Below are positions 52,776 to 61,450 of a DNA stretch of 64,000 nucleotides, piece after piece. The DNA is taken from NCBI RefSeq assembly GCF_028993635.1, contig NZ_CP118631.1, forward strand, positions 4,836,001-4,900,000, written 5' to 3'. The notes below the pieces were generated by a model. The model worked only from the letters and a program-made list of their open reading frames with translations. It had not been told where the DNA came from and did not search any database. The position numbers and the translations under genes are program-made. Each line of letters begins with the position of its first letter. Position 1 is the first letter of the stretch. The stretch is from Mucilaginibacter sp. SJ. Its GTDB lineage: Bacteria; Bacteroidota; Bacteroidia; Sphingobacteriales; Sphingobacteriaceae.

Positions 52776-53601
52776 TTTTGTTTTGTACGGCCTCCAGTCC
52801 CGTTTGTTCACCTGCAAATTTGTTATTTACCACGTAAACGTATTGAAGCTTTGTAAAATCAACAGCTAAGGCTACCTCAACGTTGATGAGTAAACCGCCG
52901 CCTTTGGCATGCAGGTTAGTAATTTTGCCAAACGGTATGCCGGTAGGGAAAAGCGAATAACCGGAGGTAACCACCGTGTCGCCAATTTTGGGCTGAGCGT
53001 TATTCTGGATATCTATCAATACACCCCTGTGCGGATCAATATCATTGCCCCATACAAACGAACCTATATCTTTAGTGCCTGCAAGCATAGCGCTAAACCG
53101 CGTGTTTTTATGTAAAACCGATTGAATAATAGCTAAATGCTCGGTTACGGCAATAACCTGGCCCACAACGCCTGCCCCGGTTATTACACCCATATCTTTT
53201 TGGATCCCGTCCCTGCTGCCCCGGTCAATAGTAATATAGTTGCTGCGTTTATTGAACGAATTATTGATTACTTTGGCTACGATATAAGTATACTGTTGTT
53301 TGTAAACAGTGTCATTAACCTTGTGCTTTTCAACACTATCAACATACATAGAAGCTTTGAGCTGGCCGCGGAGTTTGGCATTTTCGCGGGCAAGGCTGTC
53401 GTTGGTTTCTTTTAATGACAGATATTCTTTTAAGGCGTCAACCTGGCTGTACAGCGTACCGGTTACCTTATTAGTTGAGTTAATAAAAGATGCTTTTTGA
53501 AACGAGTTGTATTTAATATAAATAAGCAGCGAGCTAATCTCAAAAATCAGGAATAAAAAAAACGCGTTATACTTAGTTATAAATATCCAAAGGTTACGCA
53601 T
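52768..53601 (-). CDS. mreC: Rod-shape determining protein MreC
   Basis: 277 residues: one membrane helix (about 9-28), a coiled coil (about 60-90) and two beta domains with the MreC motif pattern (YIVAKVINNSFNKRSNYITI, GSRDGIQKDMGVI, VVGQVIAVTEHLAIIQSVL, DTVVTSGYSLFPTGIPFGKI). It is a periplasmic scaffold of the elongasome. It is 99 bp after mreB; this gap holds a hairpin repeat (see the repeat at 53612-53700). Confidence 0.93.
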   Translation of the reverse strand: MRNLWIFITKYNAFFLFLIFEISSLLIYIKYNSFQKASFINSTNKVTGTLYSQVDALKEYLSLKETNDSLARENAKLRGQLKASMYVDSVEKHKVNDTVYKQQYTYIVAKVINNSFNKRSNYITIDRGSRDGIQKDMGVITGAGVVGQVIAVTEHLAIIQSVLHKNTRFSAMLAGTKDIGSFVWGNDIDPHRGVLIDIQNNAQPKIGDTVVTSGYSLFPTGIPFGKITNLHAKGGGLLINVEVALAVDFTKLQYVYVVNNKFAGEQTGLEAVQNKNE

Positions 53602-53611
53602 TGCTTAGATT

Positions 53612-53700
53612 AGATTTGAGATATGAGACGTGAGATATGAGATCAGAAAAACATCGATAGCCGGTGCCTTACATCTCATATCTAAAATCTCACATCTAAA
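53612..53700. repeat. Hairpin repeat between mreB and mreC
   Basis: GATTTGAGATATGAGACGTG and GAGATATGAGATC on the left pair with ACATCTCATATCTAAAATC and CTCACATCTAAAT on the right. It lies inside an otherwise tight operon. Confidence 0.6.
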
Positions 53701-54723
53701 TTACTGCATTAAAAATTTAAAGTTGCCAATGTTTTTAAGGGCAGTGCCGGTTCCGCGTACTACGGCGCGAAGAGGGTCTTCGGCAACGTGAACGGGTAGT
53801 TTGGTTTTGGCAGCCACACGCTTATCCAAACCGCGCAACAAGGCACCGCCACCGGTTAAGTAGATCCCGGTTTGATAAATATCGGCCGAAAGCTCGGGAG
53901 GGGTAATTTCCAACGCTTTTAATATCGCTTCCTCAATTTTTGAAATTGATTTATCCAAACAATGCGCAATCTCGGTATATGATACCATGATTTGTTTTGG
54001 CACACCCGTCATGAGGTCACGGCCTTGTACGGCAAAATCACCCGGTGGCTCGCTTAGTTCAGGAAGCGCGGCGCCAACCTCAATTTTAATTTTTTCGGCA
54101 GTACGGTCACCAATCATGATGTTATGCTGGCGACGGATATATTGAACAATGTCCGAATCAAAGTTATCTCCTGCTACGCGGATCGATTGGTCGCACACGA
54201 TACCTGATAAAGCGATAACGGCAATTTCAGTAGTACCACCACCAATATCGATGATCATGTTGCCCATAGGTTCTTCCACGTCGATACCGATACCTACAGC
54301 AGCCGCCATTGGCTCGTGGATGAGGTAAACCTCTTTGGCGCCGGCAATCTCGGCCGAGTCGCGCACCGCACGTTTCTCAACCTCGGTAATACCCGAAGGG
54401 ATACAGATCACCATACGCAGCGATGGAAAGAACCATCCTTTGCCCTGGTTAATCATTTTGATCATACCGCGGATCATGTGCTCGGCGGCGTTAAAGTCGG
54501 CAATTACGCCATCCTTAAGCGGGCGCACAGTGCGGATATTATCGTGCGTTTTACCTTCCATTTGCATGGCCTGGCGCCCGATAGCGATCACTTTATTGGT
54601 TGTCCTGTCAAACGCCACGATCGAGGGTTCGTCAACAACAACTTTATCGTTATGTATAATGAGGGTATTTGCTGTACCTAAATCGATAGCAATTTCTTGT
54701 GTAAAAAAGTTAAATAAACCCAT
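53701..54723 (-). CDS. mreB: Actin-like rod-shape protein MreB
   Basis: 340 residues. Actin-fold ATP motifs are visible: IDLGTANTLI (phosphate 1), IIDIGGGTTEIAVIALSGIV (phosphate 2) and TGGGALLRGLDKRVA (adenosine). It polymerises beneath the inner membrane and steers the elongasome. It is the first gene of mreB-mreC-mreD-mrdA-rodA, with mrdA and rodA fused into the cluster as usual in this phylum. Confidence 0.97.
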   Translation of the reverse strand: MGLFNFFTQEIAIDLGTANTLIIHNDKVVVDEPSIVAFDRTTNKVIAIGRQAMQMEGKTHDNIRTVRPLKDGVIADFNAAEHMIRGMIKMINQGKGWFFPSLRMVICIPSGITEVEKRAVRDSAEIAGAKEVYLIHEPMAAAVGIGIDVEEPMGNMIIDIGGGTTEIAVIALSGIVCDQSIRVAGDNFDSDIVQYIRRQHNIMIGDRTAEKIKIEVGAALPELSEPPGDFAVQGRDLMTGVPKQIMVSYTEIAHCLDKSISKIEEAILKALEITPPELSADIYQTGIYLTGGGALLRGLDKRVAAKTKLPVHVAEDPLRAVVRGTGTALKNIGNFKFLMQ

Positions 54724-54832
54724 CTGGTATTTCTTTCAGTATGTTATGCAAAGTTTATAAAAATACGCTTAAAAAGTTCAGCATTTTGCAAACTAAAGCG
54801 TTAAAAAATCACATTTATTGTGTTGGGTTCAG

Positions 54833-54962
54833 GAGAATGGTTGATTAAGTTAGATTAGGTTGATTAAGTTTTGTGTTGATTGATTAAATTAATTAAAACC
54901 CCTTCCGCAAACCAACCACTATCCTAATCAACTTAATCAACCACTCACCAAACTCAATTAAA
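54833..54962. repeat. Hairpin repeat of 'gattaagttgattaggtt' words
   Basis: Left TGATTAAGTTAGATTAGGTT words; right AATCAACTTAATCAACCACT. Second copy of the family at 30766-30893. It fills the gap between mreB and purH. Confidence 0.7.
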
Positions 54963-54973
54963 CCAACTCAAAA

Positions 54974-56500
54974 TTAATGTTTAAAGTGGCGTACGCCGGT
55001 AGTAACCATAGCCAGGCCTTTTTCATTGCACATGGCAACTGAAAGCTTGTCGTTAATTGATCCGCCTGGTTGTAAAATGGCAGTGATGCCTGCTTCGGCA
55101 GCCAGTTCGGCACAATCAGGGAAAGGGAAAAATGCATCAGAGGCCATTACCGCACCGTTCAGGTCGAAGCCAAAGCTTTGTGCTTTGATCACCGCTTGCC
55201 TAAGTGCGTCAACCCTTGAGGTTTGACCCACACCGCTTGCCATTAGCTGGTTATTTTTAGCAAACACAATGGTGTTTGATTTGGTATGTTTTACAATTTT
55301 GTTAGCGAAGAACAGGTCTTTCAATTCAGCTTCAGTCGGCGCTTTTTCAGTAACGGTAGTCATTTGGGCCGGACCTTCAATAACCGCGTCTTTATCCTGC
55401 TCAATTACACCATTCAATAAAGTTTTGAAATGCTTAACAGGCAACTCAACCGGCTGGCGAACCAACAGGATGCGGTTCTTCTTGCCTGATAGGATCTGTA
55501 CGGCTTCATCAGTGAAAGCAGGAGCGATCAGTACTTCATAAAATATCTTGTCGATTTCAGTAGCTGTTTCAGCATCGATTTCGGCATTGGCAATAATTAC
55601 ACCGCCAAAGGCCGAAACAGGGTCGCAGGCCAATGCGTCTATCCATGCTTCTTTGATAAATGAACGCGAAGCTACACCGCAGGCATTGGTATGCTTAAGG
55701 ATAGCGATAGTAGGCTCGGTAAACTCATCAATAATAGCAACGGCAGCATCAACATCAACCAGGTTGTTGTATGAAAGCTCTTTGCCGTTGAGTTTGTTGA
55801 ACATGGCATCAAGGTTACCATAAAAAGTTCCTTTTTGGTGAGGGTTTTCGCCGTAACGTAAAACCTGGCTGGTTTGGATACTTTGTTTAAATACCGGGAG
55901 TGGTTCAGCCTCGTTAAAGTAGTTAAAAATATGTGTATCGTAGTTTGACGATATGTTGAATGCTTTTTGAGCGAATGAACGGCGCTGATCAATTGTGGTA
56001 GTACCATCCTGTGTTTTCAGGATATTTTCCAGGCCTGCGTAGTCATCTTTTGAAGCTACGATCACTACATCTTTAAAGTTTTTTGCAGCCGCGCGAATCA
56101 AAGAAATACCACCGATATCGATCTTTTCGATCACATCTTCGGCACCGGCGCCTGATTGTACAGTTTCTTCAAACGGGTACAGGTCAACAATTACCAAATC
56201 AATTTCAGGAATTTCATATTGCTCTAATTGCTGTTTATCTCCATCAAAGCTCCTTCGGGCCAAAATACCACCGAAAACCTTAGGGTGCAGGGTTTTAACA
56301 CGGCCACCCAGTATTGAAGGGTATGAAGTAAGGTCTTCAACCGGGATCACATTTACACCTAAATTGCGGATAAAAGTTTCGGTACCTCCGGTTGAATAGA
56401 TATTTACACCAAGGCGGTTTAACTCATGAATGATGGGCTCTAAGTTATCTTTGTAATAAACAGAAATTAAAGCATTTTTTATTTGAACTGACTGGCTCAT
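54974..56500 (-). CDS. purH: Bifunctional AICAR formyltransferase/IMP cyclohydrolase
   Basis: 508 residues. The N-terminal IMP cyclohydrolase (about 1-130) has STGGTETFIRNLGV, GGRVKTLHPKVFGGIL and IDIGGISLIRAAAKN. The C-terminal AICAR formyltransferase has RYGENPHQKGTFYG, KHTNACGVAS and SDAFFPFPDCAELAAEAGI. It does the last two steps of IMP synthesis. Start MSQSVQIKNAL was chosen; ATG at 56506 adds two residues. A TANNTTTG box lies 23 bp upstream. Confidence 0.97.
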   Translation of the reverse strand: MSQSVQIKNALISVYYKDNLEPIIHELNRLGVNIYSTGGTETFIRNLGVNVIPVEDLTSYPSILGGRVKTLHPKVFGGILARRSFDGDKQQLEQYEIPEIDLVIVDLYPFEETVQSGAGAEDVIEKIDIGGISLIRAAAKNFKDVVIVASKDDYAGLENILKTQDGTTTIDQRRSFAQKAFNISSNYDTHIFNYFNEAEPLPVFKQSIQTSQVLRYGENPHQKGTFYGNLDAMFNKLNGKELSYNNLVDVDAAVAIIDEFTEPTIAILKHTNACGVASRSFIKEAWIDALACDPVSAFGGVIIANAEIDAETATEIDKIFYEVLIAPAFTDEAVQILSGKKNRILLVRQPVELPVKHFKTLLNGVIEQDKDAVIEGPAQMTTVTEKAPTEAELKDLFFANKIVKHTKSNTIVFAKNNQLMASGVGQTSRVDALRQAVIKAQSFGFDLNGAVMASDAFFPFPDCAELAAEAGITAILQPGGSINDKLSVAMCNEKGLAMVTTGVRHFKH

Positions 56501-56522
56501 GTACACGCTGTTTTTTGAGCCG

Positions 56523-56530
56523 CAAAGGTA
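56523..56530 (-). promoter_or_regulatory. Probable purH -7 promoter box (TACCTTTG)
   Basis: Exact TANNTTTG on the minus strand, 23 bp before the ATG. Confidence 0.5.
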
Positions 56531-56696
56531 GTGATATTTAGTTAATTGGAGGTTAGTTAATTAGAGATAAGTTATTAGCATAAGGATCGATATTTATCCA
56601 CATCAAAATTTTATAGCGGACGATATTTAAAATGTATTGCTGTACGTTCAATAGGCTAATTGTTGAGGTATTCATAAATAATTGGTAACTTAGTGT

Positions 56697-56933
56697 ATGA
56701 CTACGGTGATCATTCAATCAAATTCGGAAAAAAAGACCCGCTTGTTGATGCAGCTTGCTGAAGAGCTTGGTCTTTCTGCGCAAACACAAGAAGTTAAGGA
56801 TTTGAACACAATTGACGTTGCGAGGGGGATTGGAAGAAAAGCAACAGACGAAGAGCTGATTAATTATTTAAATAAAGATCTTGATGAAGAAGCTATTCCG
56901 TTAGATAAAGCTTTTTCTAAGTATACTCAATAA
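56697..56933 (+). CDS. Antitoxin of a RelE/ParE-type pair
   Basis: 78 residues, soluble and charged. The N-terminal 35 residues (MTTVIIQSNSEKKTRLLMQL, then AEELGLSAQTQE) form a strand and helix as in small antitoxin dimerisation domains. The C-terminal part is acidic (NKDLDEEAIPLDKAFSKY) and would wrap the toxin. A toxin gene follows after 14 bp in the same direction. I do not recognise the exact antitoxin subfamily. Confidence 0.72.
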   Translation: MTTVIIQSNSEKKTRLLMQLAEELGLSAQTQEVKDLNTIDVARGIGRKATDEELINYLNKDLDEEAIPLDKAFSKYTQ

Positions 56934-56947
56934 GCCCATCCTGTATT

Positions 56948-57232
56948 TTGAACGTTACTATTAAGCCTAAGGCCTTAAAGGTTATTGATGCGATTGTTGA
57001 TTTTGTAGAATCGAAAAATACACCGGGAAGCGGTGCAAGATATGCTTTGAAATTCAAGACAGCTATCAAAAGATTAGCTATACCCGGAGTACAGCATTCC
57101 ATTTGTAACCATGAGGTTTTAGCCGCGTTCAAATATTCTTGCAGTCATTTCAATGACTGGGTTATAGCCTTTAAAATTGTTGATGGTGAATTGACTGTTT
57201 ACGAAATTATACACGGGTCATTGTTGTTTTAA
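56948..57232 (+). CDS. RelE/ParE-superfamily toxin
   Basis: 94 residues starting at TTG. It follows the ParE/RelE pattern: N-terminal strand and helices (VTIKPKALKVIDAIVDFVES, then TPGSGARYALKFKTAIKRLA), then strands ending DWVIAFKIVDGELTVYEIIH. The middle is unusual in having two Cys (HSICNH, KYSCSH). Active-site residues are not obvious. With the preceding antitoxin it forms a type II module between purH and purN. Confidence 0.72.
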   Translation: MNVTIKPKALKVIDAIVDFVESKNTPGSGARYALKFKTAIKRLAIPGVQHSICNHEVLAAFKYSCSHFNDWVIAFKIVDGELTVYEIIHGSLLF

Positions 57233-57276
57233 TAACCCATAAAAGAACTTAGGTAACCCCCTAATCACTAAACAAC

Positions 57277-57855
57277 TCAGCTTTTCATCTTTTTCAACAG
57301 CGCCTCAACAACTTTCGGGAAATGATTATGCTCTAACTGCTGGCCTTTAAATTTTACGATCTCAAGCGTATCGCCCGGTTCAATTTTAAATTTCGACTGG
57401 TGGATGATCTCGCCTTCGTCAAAGTTTTCGTTAACGAAGTGGATGGTGATGCCGCTTTCTTCTTCTTTGTCTTCTAATATTTTTCGGTGTACATTATCAC
57501 CGTACATGCCTTTGCCACCATATTTGGGTAACAGGGCAGGATGCAGGTTAATGATCTTATTGGGGAATGCTTTTAACAGTGATTGTGGCACAAGCCATAA
57601 AAAACCGGCAAGTACAATCAGATCAACCTGTAAGTTTTTTAGCAGGCGGATAACACCGTCGGTTTCATAAAACTCATGGCGACTGAAAATATGCGAGGGT
57701 ACCTCAAAGTTATCGGCACGCTGCAAAACGTAAGCTTGCGGGTTATTGGTAAGTATCAGCACAACTTCGGCATCGGCATTGCGTTTAAAATGCTCCATTA
57801 ACTTTTGGGCGTTTGAGCCGGAACCTGAAGCGAAAATGGCAATTCTTTTTTTCAT
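57277..57855 (-). CDS. purN: Phosphoribosylglycinamide formyltransferase
   Basis: 192 residues; transfers a formyl group from 10-formyl-THF to GAR in purine synthesis. It has ASGSGSNAQKL at the start, NLHPALLPKYGGKGMYG with the catalytic Asn/His, and ESGITIHFVNENFDEGEII with the family Asp. Start MKKRIAIFASGSG was chosen over ATG at 57873. It is separated from purH by a toxin-antitoxin pair on the other strand. Confidence 0.95.
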   Translation of the reverse strand: MKKRIAIFASGSGSNAQKLMEHFKRNADAEVVLILTNNPQAYVLQRADNFEVPSHIFSRHEFYETDGVIRLLKNLQVDLIVLAGFLWLVPQSLLKAFPNKIINLHPALLPKYGGKGMYGDNVHRKILEDKEEESGITIHFVNENFDEGEIIHQSKFKIEPGDTLEIVKFKGQQLEHNHFPKVVEALLKKMKS

Positions 57856-57971
57856 CGATAATATCTCTTTCAACGAAGATGAAGCTACAATAGTTTCATC
57901 GGGGCTGACTGTTTACTTGGCATTGAAACTATTATAACAAAACCATTTTTACAACTTGAAAACATTTTATG

Positions 57972-58478
57972 CTATTGGGTTGAGCTTATTTTTTGTCTGA
58001 TAAAGCCATATCGCATAACACGTCTTTTTTTTGTTGCCGAATAATTGGGTTCAACATCTCCTGTTTCCAAGACTAACGAATAGTTTCCTAATGTAACTAT
58101 TTTAGCGTTTGCAAATGGCTTTGAAGTACCTCCTGATGATTTGGTAGTATCATTACAAACCATATCCGAAGTTAAAAATAACTTATTTGCTGTAAGCGAC
58201 CAGCGGCCTGTTGTTGTATCAGAATTGCATTGGAAATTGACATAAGAGCAACTGTTATCGCTGTTGAAAATAAAATATTGAGTTATTGTGCATGTAGTGT
58301 CAAGCACATCGGTAGATATTTTAGAATCACCTACGTAATTATACACTTCTATTGAAGCAATTTGCCACTTCCCAGCCAATAACCCAGGTATGTGGCTTAA
58401 GTTATCTTTCTTGCATGAATTAACAATCAGCGCAATGCTTATTAAAAACAGGAAAAACAACAGCGGAGTTCTTTTCAT
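57972..58478 (-). CDS. Predicted lipocalin-like lipoprotein
   Basis: 168 residues with a lipoprotein signal peptide: MKRTPLLFFLFLISIALIV then a lipobox VNSC, so it is anchored after Cys22. The mature part begins LLAGKWQIASIEVYNYVG, a pattern of lipocalin-like DUF4923/5004-type proteins in Bacteroidota, with TGRWSLTANKLFL and YSLVLETGDVEP. Five further Cys are present. The ligand is unknown. Confidence 0.75.
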   Translation of the reverse strand: MKRTPLLFFLFLISIALIVNSCKKDNLSHIPGLLAGKWQIASIEVYNYVGDSKISTDVLDTTCTITQYFIFNSDNSCSYVNFQCNSDTTTGRWSLTANKLFLTSDMVCNDTTKSSGGTSKPFANAKIVTLGNYSLVLETGDVEPNYSATKKRRVMRYGFIRQKISSTQ

Positions 58479-58567
58479 TTATTAAAGGCAAAATTATAAA
58501 ATATGGTTGATTACCTTGCATCAGCATACTGTAATAAACGCTATAAATTAAATTTATTTCAAAACCT

Positions 58568-59551
58568 ATGCGCGTTCCATACCAAAAACTTGAAGCCGAA
58601 TTTGAAAGGGTACTATTAAGTATTGATCTGCCGCTTGAAAAAGCCCGGCAATGCGCCGCCATTTTTGCCGCCAACAGCAGGGATGGTGTTTACAGTCATG
58701 GCCTTAACCGGTTTCCTGCTTTTGTACAAACTGTAAAGGAAGGCTTGTTTAAACCGGATGCGGAGGCTGTAATGGTAAACAATCTGGGTGCAATTGAGCA
58801 ATGGAACGGTAATTTTGGTCTTGGTATGTTAAACGCAAACAAGTGCATGAGCCGGGCTATTGAACTGGCCGGTGAGTACGGCATCGGCTGTGTTGCTATC
58901 AAAAATACCAATCACTGGATGCGTGGCGGTACTTATGGCTTGCAGGCGGCTGATGCCGGATTTATAGGCATTTGTTTTACAAATACCATTGCTAACCTGC
59001 CGCCCTGGGGCGGGCTCGACCCGCGGCTTGGTAATAATCCCCTGGTTATTGCGGTGCCGCGTAAGGGCGGACATGTCTTATTGGACATGGCTATTTCGCA
59101 ATATTCGGTAGGTAAGCTGATGGAGAGCAAATCGAAAAATAAACCTTTGCCATTGCCCGGCGGCTATGATCATGAAGGGAATTTAAGTACTGATGCCGAT
59201 GCCATTTTGCAGTCAAAACGGATGTTGCCTATTGGTTTTTGGAAAGGGTCGGGTTTATCGCTGATGCTTGATCTGTTGGCTACACTACTAAGTGGTGGAG
59301 AATCTACCTCAAAAATCAGCGAACACGAAAAGGAGTGGGGCGTATCGCAAGTGTTTATCTGCCTGAAAACAGACACTGAGCAAAATGAGCGTTTGATAAA
59401 TGAGATCCTGGACTACACCAAAAGCAGCAATCCTGTTGATGGCGAGCAGGTTTCTTATCCGGGCGAAAATATGCTTAAAACAAGAGAGCTGAATTTACGG
59501 GATGGGATACCTGTTAATGAGGAGATCTGGGAAAGGGTATTGAATATGTGA
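58568..59551 (+). CDS. yiaK: Malate/L-lactate dehydrogenase-family oxidoreductase (YiaK-like)
   Basis: 327 residues of the Ldh_2 family, NAD(P)H-dependent 2-oxoacid reductases with a non-Rossmann fold. Features include NSRDGVYSHGLNRFPAFV with the catalytic His (about residue 42), KNTNHWMRGGTYG, ANLPPWGG, NNPLVIAVPRKGGHVLLDMA and the C-terminal GLSLMLDLLATLLSGG. The closest well-known member is E. coli 2,3-diketo-L-gulonate reductase. No ulaG-like or other ascorbate genes are nearby, so the substrate is uncertain. Confidence 0.88.
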   Translation: MRVPYQKLEAEFERVLLSIDLPLEKARQCAAIFAANSRDGVYSHGLNRFPAFVQTVKEGLFKPDAEAVMVNNLGAIEQWNGNFGLGMLNANKCMSRAIELAGEYGIGCVAIKNTNHWMRGGTYGLQAADAGFIGICFTNTIANLPPWGGLDPRLGNNPLVIAVPRKGGHVLLDMAISQYSVGKLMESKSKNKPLPLPGGYDHEGNLSTDADAILQSKRMLPIGFWKGSGLSLMLDLLATLLSGGESTSKISEHEKEWGVSQVFICLKTDTEQNERLINEILDYTKSSNPVDGEQVSYPGENMLKTRELNLRDGIPVNEEIWERVLNM

Positions 59552-59576
59552 GCCGATGGATTGACTACTGACAAAT

Positions 59577-60302
59577 TTACCCTACCATCATTCCCTCAAA
59601 TTTTTCCCAAAAGCCATCGCGCGGTACGGGAGCGATAATAGCAACCGGTTCGTTTTTTACCGGGTGTACAAACGTAAGCTTGCGTGCATGCAGGCAAATG
59701 CTTTTGCGCAGGCTGCCGCGGGGATAGCCATATTTATTATCGCCTACGATGGGGCAGCCGAGGGTTGAAAGCTGTACCCTGATCTGGTGCGGGCGACCGG
59801 TTATCGGGTCTACCTCAATTAAATAATACCCGTTTAGCTCGCCCACCAATTTATAGCTTAGCTCCGAGCGTAAACTGCCCTGTACTTCGCGGTCATGGGC
59901 TTTGGTTACATTTTTCTGTGAGTTTTTTACCAGCCAGTGTACCAGGGTACCTTCTTCGGGGAATGGTTTTTTGCGCACTACTGCATAATAGGTTTTATGC
60001 ATTTCGCGGGCTTTAAACATTTTGTTGATGCGGTCGAGCGCTTTACTGGTTTTGGCAAACAGGATCACGCCGCTTACCGGTCTGTCCAGCCGGTGCACTA
60101 CGCCTAAAAATGCGCCGTTAGGCTTGCTGTATTTTTTGGCGATGTATTTTTTTACTTTTTCGTCCAAGGGCTCATCACCGGTTTCATCAACCTGTACAAT
60201 GTCTCCCGCGCGTTTATTTATGGCAATAAGGTGGTTGTCCTCATAAAGAACATCCTTATCAGTAATATCTGCATTGCTATAATTAAATTCAGGACGGGCC
60301 AT
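59577..60302 (-). CDS. RluA-family pseudouridine synthase
   Basis: 241 residues, catalytic domain only; no S4 domain. The signature VHRLDRPVSGVILFAKT holds the catalytic Asp (about residue 73). VDPITGRPHQIRVQLSTLG and KSICLHARKLTFVHPV follow. It isomerises uridines in rRNA or tRNA; the exact site cannot be told. It is a single gene, 82 bp before panB on the same strand, with a repeat between. Confidence 0.92.
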   Translation of the reverse strand: MARPEFNYSNADITDKDVLYEDNHLIAINKRAGDIVQVDETGDEPLDEKVKKYIAKKYSKPNGAFLGVVHRLDRPVSGVILFAKTSKALDRINKMFKAREMHKTYYAVVRKKPFPEEGTLVHWLVKNSQKNVTKAHDREVQGSLRSELSYKLVGELNGYYLIEVDPITGRPHQIRVQLSTLGCPIVGDNKYGYPRGSLRKSICLHARKLTFVHPVKNEPVAIIAPVPRDGFWEKFEGMMVG

Positions 60303-60382
60303 TGTTTAGTTCATGGTTCATGGTTAATAGTTCATAGTTAAGCAGCATTTAGCCATGATCTATGAACCATCAACTATAAGCT
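60303..60382. repeat. Hairpin repeat of 'ttcatggttcatggttaatag' words between panB and the RluA gene
   Basis: Left TTTAGTTCATGGTTCATGGT and right ATGATCTATGAACCATCAAC. Same family as 26455-26592 and 48664-48696. Confidence 0.7.
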
Positions 60383-60384
60383 AA

Positions 60385-61200
60385 TTAATATTGTTCCTTC
60401 TCGTTAGGGAAACTGTTACTTTTTACGTCGGTATTGTAATTTTTGATCGCGTCGTGCATGATATCATACAGGTTGGAATACTGGCGTAAAAAGCGGGGTT
60501 TAAAGCCTTTGTTAATCCCCAGCATATCATGGATCACCAGTACCTGGCCGTCGCAATGCTGACCGGCGCCGATACCTATTGTAGGGATTTGCAGACTTTC
60601 AGATACCTCCTGCGCCAGTTTGGCCGGGATTTTTTCCAATACAATACCAAAGCAGCCAAGCTCCTGTAGTTTAAGGGCATCCTCGCGCAGCTTTTGCGCT
60701 TCGGCTTCATGTTTGGCGCGTACAGTGTATGTTCCAAACTTGTATATGGATTGCGGTGTAAGGCCAAGGTGCCCCATTACCGGGATGCCGGCGGTTAAAA
60801 TCCGGCTAACTGATTCGGCTATTTCAACACCGCCTTCAATTTTAACGGCGTGTGCCCCGGCTTCCTTCATAATGCGGATGGCTGAGTTCAGCGCTTCCTT
60901 TGAGTTGCCCTGGTATGATCCAAAAGGCAGATCGACAACCACCAATGCACGTTTAGCCGCACGTACCACAGATGATGCATGATAGATCATCTGGTCGAGC
61001 GTTATAGGCAGCGTAGTTTCGTGACCCGCCATCACATTGGAGGCCGAATCACCAACAAGGATGATATCAGTCCCGGCATCGTCGACTATGGTAGCCATCG
61101 AATAGTCATATGCGGTAAGCATAGAGATCTTTTCGCCACGAACCTTCATCTCCTGGATGGTATTGGTGGTGATACGCTTTATTTCTTTATTTACAGACAT
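60385..61200 (-). CDS. panB: 3-methyl-2-oxobutanoate hydroxymethyltransferase
   Basis: 271 residues; the first step of pantothenate synthesis from 2-oxoisovalerate with methylene-THF. Family motifs are MLTAYDYSMATIVDDAGTD, ILVGDSASNVMAGHETTLP (Mg2+-binding Asp), VVDLPFGSYQ, VKIEGGVE, GHLGLTPQSIYKFG, LEKIPAKLA and IGIGAGQHCDGQVLVIHDM. The Glu/His set is complete. A TANNTTTG box is just upstream. It diverges from carA. Confidence 0.97.
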   Translation of the reverse strand: MSVNKEIKRITTNTIQEMKVRGEKISMLTAYDYSMATIVDDAGTDIILVGDSASNVMAGHETTLPITLDQMIYHASSVVRAAKRALVVVDLPFGSYQGNSKEALNSAIRIMKEAGAHAVKIEGGVEIAESVSRILTAGIPVMGHLGLTPQSIYKFGTYTVRAKHEAEAQKLREDALKLQELGCFGIVLEKIPAKLAQEVSESLQIPTIGIGAGQHCDGQVLVIHDMLGINKGFKPRFLRQYSNLYDIMHDAIKNYNTDVKSNSFPNEKEQY

Positions 61201-61222
61201 TGATAAATGTGTTATCGCAGTG

Positions 61223-61230
61223 CAAAGGTA
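61223..61230 (-). promoter_or_regulatory. Probable panB -7 promoter box (TACCTTTG)
   Basis: Exact TANNTTTG on the minus strand, 23 bp before the panB ATG. Confidence 0.5.
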
Positions 61231-61235
61231 AGCAT

Positions 61236-61431
61236 GATTTCGGATTTCGGAATTTTGATTTCGAAGGTGATTTTTGGATTTCGAATTTCGGAATTTCGAT
61301 TTCGGATTTTTCTGTTTTTGATTTGTTATTTTGATTGGCAGGGAGCGTATTCATTACTAATAAATCCGAAATCCCACATTCGAAATCCGAAATCAAAATA
61401 AATCCGAAATCTCACATCCGAAATCCGAAAT
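61236..61431. repeat. Long hairpin of 'atttcggatttcgaatttcgg' words
   Basis: About 195 bp. The left half repeats GATTTCGGATTTCGGAATTT and relatives, and the right half their complements (AATCCGAAATCCCACATTCG). They could fold into one arm of about 80 bp with many mismatches. Related words at 18430-18463. It lies in the panB/carA divergent gap. Confidence 0.75.
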
Positions 61432-61438
61432 TATTTTC

Positions 61439-61446
61439 TACTTTTG
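61439..61446 (+). promoter_or_regulatory. Probable carA -7 promoter box (TACTTTTG)
   Basis: Exact TANNTTTG match. The transcript should begin near 61451, giving a leader of about 100 bases before carA. Confidence 0.5.
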
Positions 61447-61450
61447 CGCC

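Noticed and set aside
61236..61431. Possible CRISPR array (repeated short words)
   Set aside because: Words are degenerate, touch each other without unique spacers and form one inverted hairpin; no cas genes are present.
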